This document shows, in pieces, positions 9,292 to 17,724 of a stretch of 64,000 nt of DNA. Each line of letters begins with the position of its first letter. Position 1 is the first letter of the stretch. The stretch comes from Emcibacter sp. (GTDB taxonomy: Bacteria > Pseudomonadota > Alphaproteobacteria > Sphingomonadales > Emcibacteraceae): contig JAKIUQ010000005.1 in assembly GCA_021647465.1 (NCBI GenBank), positions 1-64,000 on the forward strand. Direction: 5' to 3'. The notes under the pieces are model-generated. The model did no database searches. It was given only the letters and a program-made list of their open reading frames with translations, and was not told the origin of the DNA. The position numbers were made by a program, and so were the translations under genes.

Positions 9292-9467
9292 GTATCCATC
9301 ATACGGGCATAAAAATGAAGTGATTCATCATTTAATTCATCACTCATTTCAGGCGGCAATATACCCGTCTTTATTCAGGATGCAAGCCGAGATTATCATT
9401 CTGTTCCGGTTTTTTGTTTTTTTTTGCGTTCTAGCGTATTGCACGGGCTTTATCCCTAAAGAAGTGC

Positions 9468-9496
9468 TTGACATTAAGGGCCCATTTAACGATAAG
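9468..9496 (+). promoter_or_regulatory. Candidate housekeeping promoter of rpmF
   Basis: TTGACA (9468-9473) is followed after 17 bases by GATAAG (9491-9496), a good match to the vegetative sigma consensus, and CTTGAC is common in alphaproteobacterial promoters. It would give rpmF a leader of about 100 bases. The rest of 9292-9602 contains T-rich stretches (9408-9425) and no gene that I can support. Confidence 0.45.
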
Positions 9497-9602
9497 ACAT
9501 TGTTTTTGAGATTCAGAGTCCTTGGGCTTCATTGTTCAAGGGCAGAGATGGTACCAAATGAGGGTATGCATCCGGATATATAGTATAAGTTAGGATAATA
9601 AA

Positions 9603-9788
9603 ATGGCTGTTCCTAAAAGGAAAATATCACCGCATCGGCGCGGTAATCGTCGTTCACATGATAGTTTGAGCGTCGACACATATGTGGAAGATAATGAAAG
9701 CGGCGAATTGCGCCGTCGTCACCATATTGACCTGAGCACAGGAAAATATCGTGGACGCCAAATTCTAGAGCCTAATGACAATTACTAA
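9603..9788 (+). CDS. rpmF: 50S ribosomal protein L32
   Basis: Small, basic protein of the large ribosomal subunit. The 61 residues contain the diagnostic start MAVPKRKISPHRRGNRRSHD, then TYVEDNESGELRRRHHIDLS and YRGRQ, matching alphaproteobacterial L32 throughout. It lacks the zinc-binding cysteines of some L32 versions, which is normal in this class. AGGA sits about 8 bases before the ATG. It stands alone behind its own promoter and terminator; plsX, a common neighbour of rpmF in proteobacteria, is not adjacent. Confidence 0.97.
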   Translation: MAVPKRKISPHRRGNRRSHDSLSVDTYVEDNESGELRRRHHIDLSTGKYRGRQILEPNDNY

Positions 9789-9814
9789 GGTCATTTGAGT
9801 TCAAGAAATTCTAT

Positions 9815-9849
9815 AAAAGCCGGCTGGATTACTCCCGCCGGCTTTTTTT
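9815..9849 (+). terminator. Rho-independent terminator after rpmF
   Basis: AAAAGCCGGC (9815-9824) pairs with GCCGGCTTTT (9837-9846) around a 12-base loop and runs directly into seven T residues. This ends the monocistronic rpmF transcript. Confidence 0.9.
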
Positions 9850-9883
9850 GGGTTCTAAATTTGTTGAGGAGAAAGGATTTTTT

Positions 9884-10378
9884 ATGTCGAAAATTCATTT
9901 GATATGTGGGCCGGTTGGGGCCGGAAAAACCACTTTCGCCGCCAAGCTCTGCCGGGATATACGCGCTGTTCATTTTTCCATAGATCACTGGATGACGAGT
10001 CTTTTTACGCCTGACCTTACCGGCGATATTGAATATAGCTGGGCCATGACGCGTATTGAACGCATGGAAAGCCTCATCTGGTCTCAGGTTGTGCAGCTGA
10101 TGGCGTTAGATGTGGATGCCGTGCTTGATCTTGGATTGTTACAGCAAGAACATCGCACAAAATTTTATGACCTTGCGCAGCAGGGGGGCTTTGACATCTG
10201 CCTTCACCTTATTAACGCAGATAAAGAGGTGCGTTGGCGGCGGGTTATGGGCCGCAACGACGAAAAAGGCGAAAGCTTTACCATGAATGTAGACCGGAGC
10301 ATGTTTGATTTCTGCGAAGCCCTGTTTGAAAGCCCAAGGGGCGACGAGCTGGATTCTGCCATAATCCATAAATTCTGA
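9884..10378 (+). CDS. Small P-loop kinase/ATPase of unknown role (AAA_33-like)
   Basis: 164 residues. A Walker A motif GPVGAGKTT lies at residues 9-17, a short helix follows, and a later VLDLGLLQQEHR segment resembles the Walker B and substrate region of zeta-toxin or AAA_33 kinases. RWRRVMGRN is a likely arginine-rich lid. Proteins of this type phosphorylate small molecules such as nucleosides, sugars or antibiotics, but nothing here fixes the substrate. The ATG at 9884 is preceded by GAGGAGAAAGG. It sits alone between the rpmF terminator and 6S RNA, with no antitoxin-like gene beside it, which argues against a zeta toxin. Confidence 0.7.
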   Translation: MSKIHLICGPVGAGKTTFAAKLCRDIRAVHFSIDHWMTSLFTPDLTGDIEYSWAMTRIERMESLIWSQVVQLMALDVDAVLDLGLLQQEHRTKFYDLAQQGGFDICLHLINADKEVRWRRVMGRNDEKGESFTMNVDRSMFDFCEALFESPRGDELDSAIIHKF

Positions 10379-10448
10379 ATTTCATAAATCTTAAATTAAA
10401 ATCATATCTGCTATTGCTGAAACAGCGATAGAGCCTTACATATAGAGA

Positions 10449-10608
10449 TGGCGGATACTGTCCTGTTAGTGGTTTGTTTTTCCCCGGGGCGATAATCATT
10501 CCGAAGGGAGCTGCCTCTGGTCGGATCGTGGTCCGGTTATGCGGTGCCCACCTATATTTATAGGTTCCGGAGGATGTAACTAAAATTACGGCAGTGATGG
10601 TTCCGCCA
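10449..10608 (+). ncRNA. ssrS: 6S RNA
   Basis: The ends of a 160-base segment pair: TGGCGGA (10449-10455) with TCCGCCA (10602-10608), then ACTGTC with GGCAGT after a small internal loop. The interior holds further hairpins, such as TCCGAAGGGAGC with GTCGGA near 10500-10526. A T-rich stretch (CTTTTATTTT) follows. Size, closing stem and position just before a 5-formyltetrahydrofolate cyclo-ligase gene are the well-known 6S arrangement in proteobacteria. 6S RNA binds the sigma70 polymerase by mimicking an open promoter. The exact ends are inferred from pairing. Confidence 0.72.
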
Positions 10609-10658
10609 CTTTTATTTTAAAACCCAAAGTTATGAATTTGAATGTCTGGCCCTGAATA

Positions 10659-11279
10659 TTGACTGAATTGATACAGAAAAAAGCCGCTTTACGTCTGGAA
10701 ATGAAAGCGCATCGCAAGGCTCTTGATGACCAATTTGATGATTTGGGTGACAATAGGGTGGTTCGCCAGATCGCCGTTAATATCCTCAGGCTGCCGGAAA
10801 TCGCAGGTGATGTTCAGCGCGGCATTAAGGCCAGCCGGAATGAGCCGCATATGGTTGCGGGTTTTTACCCGATCCAGACCGAAGTTGATTGCCTCTTTAT
10901 ATTAAAAGCCCTGAACGCCATCCAGTGTCGCTGCGCGCTGCCGGTTGTGGCGGGCAAAAATCTGTTCTTTAAAGAGTGGGATTTGGAAGAAACTCTGAAG
11001 GATGGCCCTTACGGCACCCGCGAGCCAGACCCTCATAAGGCCAATGTTACACCTGATATTATTCTGGTGCCGCTTTTGGCCTTTGATGTGCGGGGTAATC
11101 GTTTGGGCTATGGCGGAGGGTTTTATGACCGAACGCTTGAATCTTATCGGCGCGGGGGTCATAAATTTACCGCTATTGGATTGGCCTATGACGGGCAGCT
11201 CAGAAATGATATTCCGGTTGGGGACAACGACCAGCCCCTTGATATCATCGTAACGGAACAGAAAGTATACAGACCATGA
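10659..11279 (+). CDS. 5-formyltetrahydrofolate cyclo-ligase
   Basis: Converts 5-formyl-THF to 5,10-methenyl-THF using ATP, recycling an inhibitory folate. The N-terminus KKAALRLEMKAHRKAL matches the family's phosphate-binding basic helix, and the C-terminal signature VPLLAFDVRGNRLGYGGGFYDRTL is complete. At 206 residues it is of normal length. The start is TTG at 10659, because no ATG lies upstream of the conserved basic helix. It follows 6S RNA, as in many proteobacteria, where the two can be cotranscribed. The stop overlaps the next start (ATGA), so the two proteins are probably coupled. Confidence 0.93.
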   Translation: MTELIQKKAALRLEMKAHRKALDDQFDDLGDNRVVRQIAVNILRLPEIAGDVQRGIKASRNEPHMVAGFYPIQTEVDCLFILKALNAIQCRCALPVVAGKNLFFKEWDLEETLKDGPYGTREPDPHKANVTPDIILVPLLAFDVRGNRLGYGGGFYDRTLESYRRGGHKFTAIGLAYDGQLRNDIPVGDNDQPLDIIVTEQKVYRP

Positions 11280-12091
11280 GAGTATTATATCTTGGGGACA
11301 TCGTCGGAAGATCAGGGCGCGCGCTGGCGGTCCAAAAAATTCCGCAGATTCGGGAAAGCCTTAAGCTTGATTTTGTGGTGATCAACGGTGAAAATTCTGC
11401 CGCCGGTTTTGGCATAACCGCCAAAATATGCGACGAACTTTTTGAGGCCGGCGTGGATGTCATCAGTACGGGCAACCATGTTTGGGATCAGAAGGAAACC
11501 AAAAGCCATATTGCCGGTGAAAGCCGCCTGATCCGGCCCATCAATTATCCCGCAGGCACGCCCGGACGGGGCAGCGTCATGGTGCAGGATGCGCGGGGGC
11601 GGGGAATGCTGGTGATCAATGTGATGGGGCAGATCTTTATGAATGCGCTTGATGACCCTTTTGCGGCGGTGGACGCGGAGCTGAAAAAACACGCGCTGGG
11701 CAGTACGGCCAAATTTATTTTAGTGGATATTCACGGCGAAGCAACCTCGGAAAAAATGGCCATGGGACATTTCTGTGATGGCCGGGCGTCTCTGGTGGTT
11801 GGCACCCACAGCCATGTGCCAACCGCAGACGCGCAAATTCTGGATGGCGGCACAGCGTATCAGACCGATGCCGGCATGTGCGGCGATTTTAATAGTGTGA
11901 TCGGCATGGATAAGGCCGAACCCCTGCAACGCTTCACCCGCAAAATATCCACAGGCCGCTTTACGCCCGCCGTGGGCGCGGCCACCCTCTGCGGCGTGTT
12001 TGTTGAAACAGATGATGCCACAGGTCTTGCCAAACGCATCGAACCCCTACGCCTTGGCGCAAGGCTGCATGAACATATGCCTATAGTTTAA
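11276..12091 (+). CDS. YmdB-family metallophosphoesterase (TIGR00282)
   Basis: A 271-residue metal-dependent phosphodiesterase. The order of metal-binding motifs is clear: GDIVG (residues 7-11), NGENSA, GNHVWDQ, then HGEATSEK and GTHSHVPTAD. Characterised relatives such as Bacillus YmdB hydrolyse cyclic nucleotides and influence RNA turnover, so a role in cyclic nucleotide or RNA metabolism is likely, while the exact substrate is inferred. It begins inside the stop codon of the cyclo-ligase gene and is followed by a terminator at 12188. Confidence 0.88.
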   Translation: MRVLYLGDIVGRSGRALAVQKIPQIRESLKLDFVVINGENSAAGFGITAKICDELFEAGVDVISTGNHVWDQKETKSHIAGESRLIRPINYPAGTPGRGSVMVQDARGRGMLVINVMGQIFMNALDDPFAAVDAELKKHALGSTAKFILVDIHGEATSEKMAMGHFCDGRASLVVGTHSHVPTADAQILDGGTAYQTDAGMCGDFNSVIGMDKAEPLQRFTRKISTGRFTPAVGAATLCGVFVETDDATGLAKRIEPLRLGARLHEHMPIV

Positions 12092-12187
12092 GGTGTCATG
12101 TCTGGTTTATTTCCGAAAAAACTCAAATCATGGTTCACAAATGGTGGCCAGTGTATTATCACAGTCTTGAACCTTTATTTTATGCGT

Positions 12188-12209
12188 AAAAGTCCGCCAG
12201 CGGGCTTTT
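12188..12209 (+). terminator. Terminator-like hairpin before yebC
   Basis: AAAAGTCCGC pairs with GCGGGCTTTT (one G-T pair) around a very short loop and ends in four T residues. It probably ends the cyclo-ligase/phosphodiesterase transcript, 25 bases before yebC. Confidence 0.6.
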
Positions 12210-12234
12210 CGGGGTGCTTTTCGGGAAAAAACAG

Positions 12235-12984
12235 ATGGCAGGCCATTCAAAATTTAAAAATATTATGTATCGCAAGGGGGCGCAGGATAAAAAGCGGTCG
12301 TCTCTTTTCAGTAAATTATCCAAGGAAATTACCGTGGCCGCTAAAATGGGCGGGCCGGATATGGACAGCAATCCGCGCCTGCGCCTTGCGGTGCAAACCG
12401 CGCGCGGTCAATCCATGCCAAAAGACAATATCCTGCGGGCGGTGAACAAGTCACAGGGCGGCGACGCGGAAAATTATGACGAAATCAGATATGAAGGTTA
12501 CGGGCCGGGCGGGACGGCTCTTATCGTGGAAAGCCTGACGGATAACCGCAATCGGGCGGCCTCGGATATTCGCACGGCCTTTGCCAAGAATGGCGGCAAC
12601 CTTGGCGAAACCGGCAGCGTGGCTTTTCAATTTGAAAAAATCGGCGAGATTATTTTTGACGCTTCTGCCAAATCAGCCGACGATATGTTCGAAATTGCGC
12701 TGGAATCCGGCGCAGAAGATGTCGTATCCGATGATGAAACCCATGAAATTTATTGTGCCATGGGTGATCTTCAGGATGTGACGGCCAGCCTGACCGATGC
12801 GGTTGGCGCGGAGCCAAAATCGGCAAAACTTATCTGGAAACCGGAAAATACCATCGAGGTAGACTTGGAAGCCGCGCGAAAACTGCTTAAAATGATTGAT
12901 GTTCTGGATGATCTTGATGATGTCCAGAATATTTACGGTAACTATGAAATTTCTGATGAAATTATGGAGCAGCTCAGCGAGTGA
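12235..12984 (+). CDS. yebC: YebC/PmpR family transcription or translation regulator
   Basis: Recognised from MAGHSKFKNIMYRKGAQDKKR, the near-invariant start of the family, and from KDNILRAVNKSQGGDAENYDEIRYEGYGP in two shorter blocks. The 249-residue length is normal, and ATG 12235 is chosen because MAGHSK is the conserved start. Family members were described as DNA-binding regulators and, more recently, as factors easing ribosome stalling at proline runs. Its position just before ruvC is conserved across many bacteria. It has no signal peptide and acts in the cytoplasm. Confidence 0.95.
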   Translation: MAGHSKFKNIMYRKGAQDKKRSSLFSKLSKEITVAAKMGGPDMDSNPRLRLAVQTARGQSMPKDNILRAVNKSQGGDAENYDEIRYEGYGPGGTALIVESLTDNRNRAASDIRTAFAKNGGNLGETGSVAFQFEKIGEIIFDASAKSADDMFEIALESGAEDVVSDDETHEIYCAMGDLQDVTASLTDAVGAEPKSAKLIWKPENTIEVDLEAARKLLKMIDVLDDLDDVQNIYGNYEISDEIMEQLSE

Positions 12985-12991
12985 TATCAGG

Positions 12992-13555
12992 GTGACAAAT
13001 AAAAGGCAGCGACTGATCGGATTTGACCCGGGCCTCAGAAAAACCGGCTGGGGGGTCATCGATGTGGAAGGCTCCCGCCTGATTCATATTGCTAACGGCA
13101 TTGTCCATACCGACGATAATAATAGTCTGGCGGAACGTCTGACACAGCTTTTTGATGGCTTGGGGCAAGTGATCGCCGATTGGGCGCCGCATTCGGCGGC
13201 TGTCGAAGAAACCTTCGTCAATAAAAACCCCGCTTCAACCTTAAAACTTGGTCAGGCAAGGGGTATGTCGCTTTTGGTGCCGTCTCTTGCGGGGATACCG
13301 GTGGCGGAATATTCCCCCAATCATATTAAAAAGACGGTTGTGGGTTCCGGCCATGCGGGGAAAGAACAGGTGGCGGCCATGCTGAAAATTTTATTGCCGA
13401 GGGCGGTGATTAACGGCGAAGATGCGGGGGACGCCTTGGCGGTGGCCATTTGCCACGCCCATAACGGCGGTGTGCATGGTTTGCTGCATGAAGCACTAAA
13501 GAAAGATCGCAGGCCGAAGGCCGGGGCGCAAATTATATTTCGGGGAAGCCGCTGA
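12992..13555 (+). CDS. ruvC: Holliday junction resolvase RuvC
   Basis: Endonuclease that cuts Holliday junctions after RuvAB-driven branch migration. RNase H-like fold residues are visible: Asp12 in GFDPGLRKTGWG, Glu in AVEETFVNKNP, and the paired acidic residues in GEDAGDALAVAICH. The start is GTG 12992, eight bases after yebC, giving 187 residues. Longer in-frame starts lie inside yebC and add an unconserved leader. The stop codon shares a base with the ruvA start. Confidence 0.95.
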   Translation: MTNKRQRLIGFDPGLRKTGWGVIDVEGSRLIHIANGIVHTDDNNSLAERLTQLFDGLGQVIADWAPHSAAVEETFVNKNPASTLKLGQARGMSLLVPSLAGIPVAEYSPNHIKKTVVGSGHAGKEQVAAMLKILLPRAVINGEDAGDALAVAICHAHNGGVHGLLHEALKKDRRPKAGAQIIFRGSR

Positions 13556-14172
13556 TGATTGCCAAATTAAAAGGTCTTGTGGATAGTGTTGGGGAGGGGT
13601 TCTGTATCCTTGATGTGAACGGGGTTGGTTATCTTGTTTTTTGTTCGGGCCGTACGCTGGGTAATTTGCCGGGGGCCGGCGAAGCGACAATATTAATGAT
13701 CGAAACCCACGTGCGGGAAGATCATATTCATCTGTTTGGTTTCTCCACGGAGCTTGAAAAAAACTGGTTTAAATTACTGCAGAGCGTGCAGGGCGTTGGG
13801 GCCAAGGTGGCTTTGGCCATATTATCTGCCATTGCCATTGATGAGCTCTCCAATTCCATCGCGGCGCAGGATAAGACCGTGGTGGGTCGCGCCAGCGGTG
13901 TCGGGCCGAAACTTGCCACAAGGATCATTACGGAATTAAAAGACAAAGTGGCAAAATTCGCCCTGCCGCCGACAAAGGTCGGTATGAAGACTGCCGATGC
14001 ACCTGCTCAACCCCATGGCGGAACTGATATTCAAGACGCTGTCTCCGGGTTGGTTAATCTCGGGTACCGGCAGACAGAGGCCTATATGGCCGTGTCAAAC
14101 GCCGCCCGCAGCCATGAGGGGGCCAGCGTGCCCGATCTGATCCGCCTTGGGCTTAAGGAATTGAGCCAATGA
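13555..14172 (+). CDS. ruvA: Holliday junction branch migration protein RuvA
   Basis: Tetrameric junction-binding subunit. The N-terminal OB domain begins MIAKLKGLVDSVGEGFCILDVNGVGY in the family pattern. Two helix-hairpin-helix regions follow (LQSVQGVGAKVALAIL and ASGVGPKLATRIITEL). A linker of about 25 residues leads to the C-terminal domain III that contacts RuvB (DAVSGLVNLGYRQTEA). 205 residues. It overlaps ruvC by one base and ruvB by four. Confidence 0.96.
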   Translation: MIAKLKGLVDSVGEGFCILDVNGVGYLVFCSGRTLGNLPGAGEATILMIETHVREDHIHLFGFSTELEKNWFKLLQSVQGVGAKVALAILSAIAIDELSNSIAAQDKTVVGRASGVGPKLATRIITELKDKVAKFALPPTKVGMKTADAPAQPHGGTDIQDAVSGLVNLGYRQTEAYMAVSNAARSHEGASVPDLIRLGLKELSQ

Positions 14173-15224
14173 GCGAAAATGAGGAAGGGCGCATGGTCAG
14201 CGGCAATCAGAAAAGCGGCGATGAGGCCGAGGCTTCAATCCGGCCAACGCGGCTGAATGATTTTATCGGACAACGTAAAGTTTGCGATAACCTGCAAATT
14301 TTTATCGAGGCCGCGCGCACAAGGGGCGATGCCCTGGATCATGTGCTGTTTTACGGGCCGCCCGGGCTGGGCAAGACCACATTGGCACAGATTATGGCGC
14401 GGGAACTGGGCGTGAATTTCCGGGCCACCGCCGGGCCGGTCATTTCCAAGGCGGGCGATTTGGCGGCACTTTTGACCAACCTCGAAGAAAATGACATTTT
14501 ATTCATAGACGAGATTCACCGGCTTAGTCCGGCGGTAGAGGAAATCCTCTATCCCGCCATGGAGGATTATCATCTGGATCTGATTATAGGCGAGGGGCCG
14601 GCCGCGCGTTCGGTGCGCATTGATCTGCCGCCTTTCACCCTGATTGGCGCAACCACAAGATCTGGCTTGCTGACCACGCCGCTTCGGGATCGGTTTGGCA
14701 TTCCGACGAGACTGGAATTTTATTCTGCCGAGGATCTGGAAACCATTGTCCGCCGCGCTGCAAGGGTGCTCAAGGTGGAAATGACCAGTGACGGGGCTTT
14801 GGAAATTGCCCGGCGGGCGCGGGGAACGCCGCGTATTGCCGGGCGGCTTCTGCGGCGGGTTGCGGATTTTGCGCTGGTGCGGGCCGATGGCGGCGTTAAT
14901 CGGGAAGTGGCGGATCTGGCTCTTGATATGCTCGAAGTTGACAAGCGCGGCCTTGATGCCATGGATCATAAATATCTGAAATGTATCGGGGTAAATTATA
15001 ATGGCGGGCCGGTCGGTATCGAAACACTGGCGGCGGCCTTGTCTGAGCCAAGGGACGCTATTGAGGAAATTATTGAGCCTTATCTCATTCAGACTGGGCT
15101 GGTTCAGCGCACCCCGCGCGGGCGCATGCTGTCGCCTCAGGGGTTTGACCATATCAAGGTTGCCAAACCTCGGGATTCAACTAAAAAACAGCAGAAATCG
15201 CAAATGAATTTGCTTGAGGAGTAA
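14169..15224 (+). CDS. ruvB: Holliday junction branch migration ATPase RuvB
   Basis: AAA+ motor of the RuvABC complex. LNDFIGQ begins the conserved region. Walker A is FYGPPGLGKTTLAQ, Walker B is ILFIDEIHRL, sensor I lies in TLIGATTRSGLLT and the arginine finger in PLRDRFG. The C-terminal winged helix ends with TPRGRMLSPQGFDHI. The length of 351 residues is normal. Coupled to ruvA by an ATGA overlap, and followed after one base by ybgC, so ruvCAB and the tol genes may share a transcript. Confidence 0.97.
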   Translation: MSENEEGRMVSGNQKSGDEAEASIRPTRLNDFIGQRKVCDNLQIFIEAARTRGDALDHVLFYGPPGLGKTTLAQIMARELGVNFRATAGPVISKAGDLAALLTNLEENDILFIDEIHRLSPAVEEILYPAMEDYHLDLIIGEGPAARSVRIDLPPFTLIGATTRSGLLTTPLRDRFGIPTRLEFYSAEDLETIVRRAARVLKVEMTSDGALEIARRARGTPRIAGRLLRRVADFALVRADGGVNREVADLALDMLEVDKRGLDAMDHKYLKCIGVNYNGGPVGIETLAAALSEPRDAIEEIIEPYLIQTGLVQRTPRGRMLSPQGFDHIKVAKPRDSTKKQQKSQMNLLEE

Positions 15225-15225
15225 A

Positions 15226-15678
15226 ATGGCTGAATTTTCGCCACATTCTGGCGTTATCAAGAACAGGCAGCATGTTTTGCCCCTGCGTGTTTATTACGAG
15301 GACACGGACGTTGGCGGGGTGGTTTATCATGCGAACTATTTAAAATATATGGAACGTGGACGGTCGGATATGATAAGAGGTCTTGGGATAAGCCAAGAAG
15401 AAATGTTAAAATTTCTGGAACCGGATGATATTAAATTTGTGGTGATCCGGTCGGAAGTTGATTATGTCAAGCCGGCCAAACTGGATGATGAAATCACCGT
15501 TCATACCAATGTGGCCAAATTAGGCAAGGCGAGCCTTGTCATGGAACAGGAAATATGCAGGTCAGATGAGGTTTTGGCCAAAGGCGTGATCAAGGTTGCC
15601 GCCCTGAATAAAGAGAATAAGCCAGCAAGGATTTCGACGAAAATACGCGACAAAATTAATGTAGTGATTAAGGAATAG
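15226..15678 (+). CDS. ybgC: Tol-Pal associated acyl-CoA thioesterase
   Basis: Hotdog-fold thioesterase, 150 residues, with the 4-hydroxybenzoyl-CoA thioesterase signature YYEDTDVGGVVYHANYLKYM; the first Asp of DTD is the catalytic residue. It is the usual first gene of tol-pal operons, and in other bacteria acts on acyl-CoA or acyl-ACP at the membrane. I chose ATG 15226, which has a strong GAGGAG site, over the upstream TTG inside ruvB. Confidence 0.93.
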   Translation: MAEFSPHSGVIKNRQHVLPLRVYYEDTDVGGVVYHANYLKYMERGRSDMIRGLGISQEEMLKFLEPDDIKFVVIRSEVDYVKPAKLDDEITVHTNVAKLGKASLVMEQEICRSDEVLAKGVIKVAALNKENKPARISTKIRDKINVVIKE

Positions 15679-15686
15679 GGACAGGA

Positions 15687-16421
15687 ATGCAGCAGGAAAA
15701 TGTTGGGAATGCCGTTGATATAGTGGATTTAGGGTCTAATATCCCGGATTTTTCCATGTGGGGCATGTTTATGCAGGCTGACTGGATTGTGCAGTCGGTG
15801 ATGCTGGTATTATTGGGGTCGTCATTTTGGTGCTGGGCCATAATTTTTGACAAAATCAAACGTATTCGGCGCGTCATGTCACAGGCCGATAGCTTTGATG
15901 CGGAATTCTGGTCTGGAAATTCTCTGGAAGATCTTTATGGCCGGGTAAAGAAAAACCCGGATCACCCTTTGGCCGCCGTATTTGTTGCCGCCATGCGGGA
16001 ATGGCAGCGTTCTGTTGGAACGGGCAATGATGTTAAGCTGGGTACGGGGCTTCAGGATAGAATTTACCGCGTTATGCGGGTGACCGTGAGCCGTGAAATG
16101 GAACGGCTTGAGAGTTATTTGAGTTTTCTGGCGACGGTGGGCTCCACGGCACCTTTTGTTGGATTATTTGGCACGGTGTGGGGGATTATGAACAGTTTTG
16201 AGAGTATTGCCATTAGCCATAATTCATCGCTGGCCGTTGTTGCGCCTGGTATCGCGGAAGCTTTATTTGCTACCGCCCTGGGTTTGGTTGCCGCTATTCC
16301 GGCCGTTGTGGCCTACAATAAAATCAGTAACGATTTAGGCCGCTATGCCAATAGACTGGAAGGCTTTGCAGATGAATTTGGCACCATCCTGTCCCGCCAA
16401 TTGGATGAGGAGCATCATTGA
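15687..16421 (+). CDS. tolQ: TolQ, proton-channel subunit of the Tol-Pal system
   Basis: Inner-membrane protein of the MotA/TolQ/ExbB family, 244 residues with three membrane helices: near 30-50, then two in the conserved block LATVGSTAPFVGLFGTVWGIM and VAPGIAEALFATALGLVAAIPAVVAYN. With TolR it uses proton flow to energise TolA and help constrict the outer membrane at division. It begins eight bases after ybgC and its stop shares a base with the tolR start. Confidence 0.96.
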   Translation: MQQENVGNAVDIVDLGSNIPDFSMWGMFMQADWIVQSVMLVLLGSSFWCWAIIFDKIKRIRRVMSQADSFDAEFWSGNSLEDLYGRVKKNPDHPLAAVFVAAMREWQRSVGTGNDVKLGTGLQDRIYRVMRVTVSREMERLESYLSFLATVGSTAPFVGLFGTVWGIMNSFESIAISHNSSLAVVAPGIAEALFATALGLVAAIPAVVAYNKISNDLGRYANRLEGFADEFGTILSRQLDEEHH

Positions 16422-16849
16422 TGCAAAGTCACGGCGGAAATAAACCCTCGACCTTTAGCCGCAGGCATAAGCCCATGAGCGAGATTAATGTGACGCCCTT
16501 TGTGGATGTGATGCTCGTATTGCTGGTGGTCTTTATGGTGGCCGCGCCCTTGCTGACTGTCGGGGTGCCGGTGGATTTACCTAATTCAGCGGCCAAGGCC
16601 CTGCCGGAAAACACCAAACCGCTGTCCCTGACCATTGACAAGAACGGCAAGATATATCTTCAGGACGAGGCCATCGAACTTAGTGAACTGGTGCCGCGGC
16701 TGATCGTAATTTTCTCGGGCCGCAAGGATGACAGGATTTACATTCACGGGGACAGCGCCGTGGATTACGGGGTTGTTATGAAAGTGATGGGCCAGATGAA
16801 CGGGGCCGGATTTTCCCGCGTTGCCCTCGTAACAGATACGGAGAAATAA
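16421..16849 (+). CDS. tolR: TolR, proton-channel subunit of the Tol-Pal system
   Basis: ExbD/TolR family, 142 residues: a short cytoplasmic segment ending SEINVTPFVDVMLVLLVVFMV, where the Asp of FVDVM is the proton-carrying residue of the single membrane helix, and then a periplasmic domain. The ATG at 16421 shares a base with the tolQ stop (TGATG). A TTG immediately upstream would add only one residue. Acts with TolQ to drive TolA. Confidence 0.96.
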   Translation: MQSHGGNKPSTFSRRHKPMSEINVTPFVDVMLVLLVVFMVAAPLLTVGVPVDLPNSAAKALPENTKPLSLTIDKNGKIYLQDEAIELSELVPRLIVIFSGRKDDRIYIHGDSAVDYGVVMKVMGQMNGAGFSRVALVTDTEK

Positions 16850-16855
16850 GGTAAA

Positions 16856-17692
16856 TTGCGTGATGCGGTTATCATATCTCTGGTTTTTCATGTGGTGATT
16901 ATCACGGTAGGTGTGCTTGGCCTGCCGATGCTTAGCCGAGAGAAGCCGACACAGATGAAGGTCATTCCCATTGAAATGATCAGCATTGGCGAGGTGACGA
17001 AACTTGCGGCTCAGGAAAAGAAACCTGATCCTGTGACAAAAAAAACACCACCAAAAAAGAAAGCGCCAGAGCGAAAAATAGAGATGCCGCCGCCGCCGCC
17101 TAAATTGGCTTCAAATATGCCCTTGCCGGATATGACCGCAAAGCCAAAGAAGATAAAAAAGAAAGTTGAGCCTAAAAAAACGGCTCCGGAAATGGCAAAT
17201 CGCGCGCCAAAAATTACGCCCAAAAAAAAACCGAGCCGATTTAACAGCGGAAAATTATCCGCACTTTTGGATAAACGCGAAGAGGCCCAACCAGATATTA
17301 TTGAACTGCTCAAGGATAAGAAATTTGGCGAGGAGAAGGTGATCAGTACGGTTGATGTGCGCCAGCAAACCTTGAGCATCATTGATGCCGTGGGCCAGCA
17401 TATTTTCAACAATCAATGCTGGAATATCCCCGCAGGGGCCAAGGGTGCCGAAGGGCTTGTCGTGACCATTCAAGTCCGCCTGAATTCAGATGGTAAATTG
17501 ATAGGGTCGCCAAAAATACTTGAAAGCCGGCGTATGAGCATGCCGGGCCAGGAATTTTTCAGGACAGCAGCGGAAAGCGCCCTCAGGGCTGTTCGAAAAT
17601 GCGCGCCATATGATTTTTTGCCCAAGGATCAATATAGTTTATGGCGGGAACTGGATATCGTATTTGATCCGGAATATGCCATAGGTGGATAA
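16856..17692 (+). CDS. tolA: TolA, energy-transducing periplasm-spanning protein
   Basis: 278 residues: an N-terminal membrane anchor (VIISLVFHVVIITVGVLGLPM), then a long lysine-, proline- and alanine-rich linker (about 55-130) and a C-terminal TolA/TonB-like domain ending with CAPYDFLPKDQYSLWRELDIVFDP. The linker is shorter and richer in KK and PP than the enterobacterial helix, as usual in alphaproteobacteria. The start is TTG 16856, the only option that retains the whole anchor. Lies between tolR and tolB. Confidence 0.9.
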   Translation: MRDAVIISLVFHVVIITVGVLGLPMLSREKPTQMKVIPIEMISIGEVTKLAAQEKKPDPVTKKTPPKKKAPERKIEMPPPPPKLASNMPLPDMTAKPKKIKKKVEPKKTAPEMANRAPKITPKKKPSRFNSGKLSALLDKREEAQPDIIELLKDKKFGEEKVISTVDVRQQTLSIIDAVGQHIFNNQCWNIPAGAKGAEGLVVTIQVRLNSDGKLIGSPKILESRRMSMPGQEFFRTAAESALRAVRKCAPYDFLPKDQYSLWRELDIVFDPEYAIGG

Positions 17693-17724
17693 GCGTTAAA
17701 AATATAATATAGATGGAGTTGCAA

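Noticed and set aside
9320..9583. 87-codon reading frame between tRNA-Ser and rpmF
   Set aside because: It spans a T-rich stretch and the likely rpmF promoter, has no ribosome site, and gives a composition unlike a protein (repeated His, Phe and Tyr). No family is recognised.
9884..10378. Zeta-toxin half of a toxin-antitoxin pair
   Set aside because: No small antitoxin gene lies upstream or downstream. The neighbours are L32, a terminator and 6S RNA.
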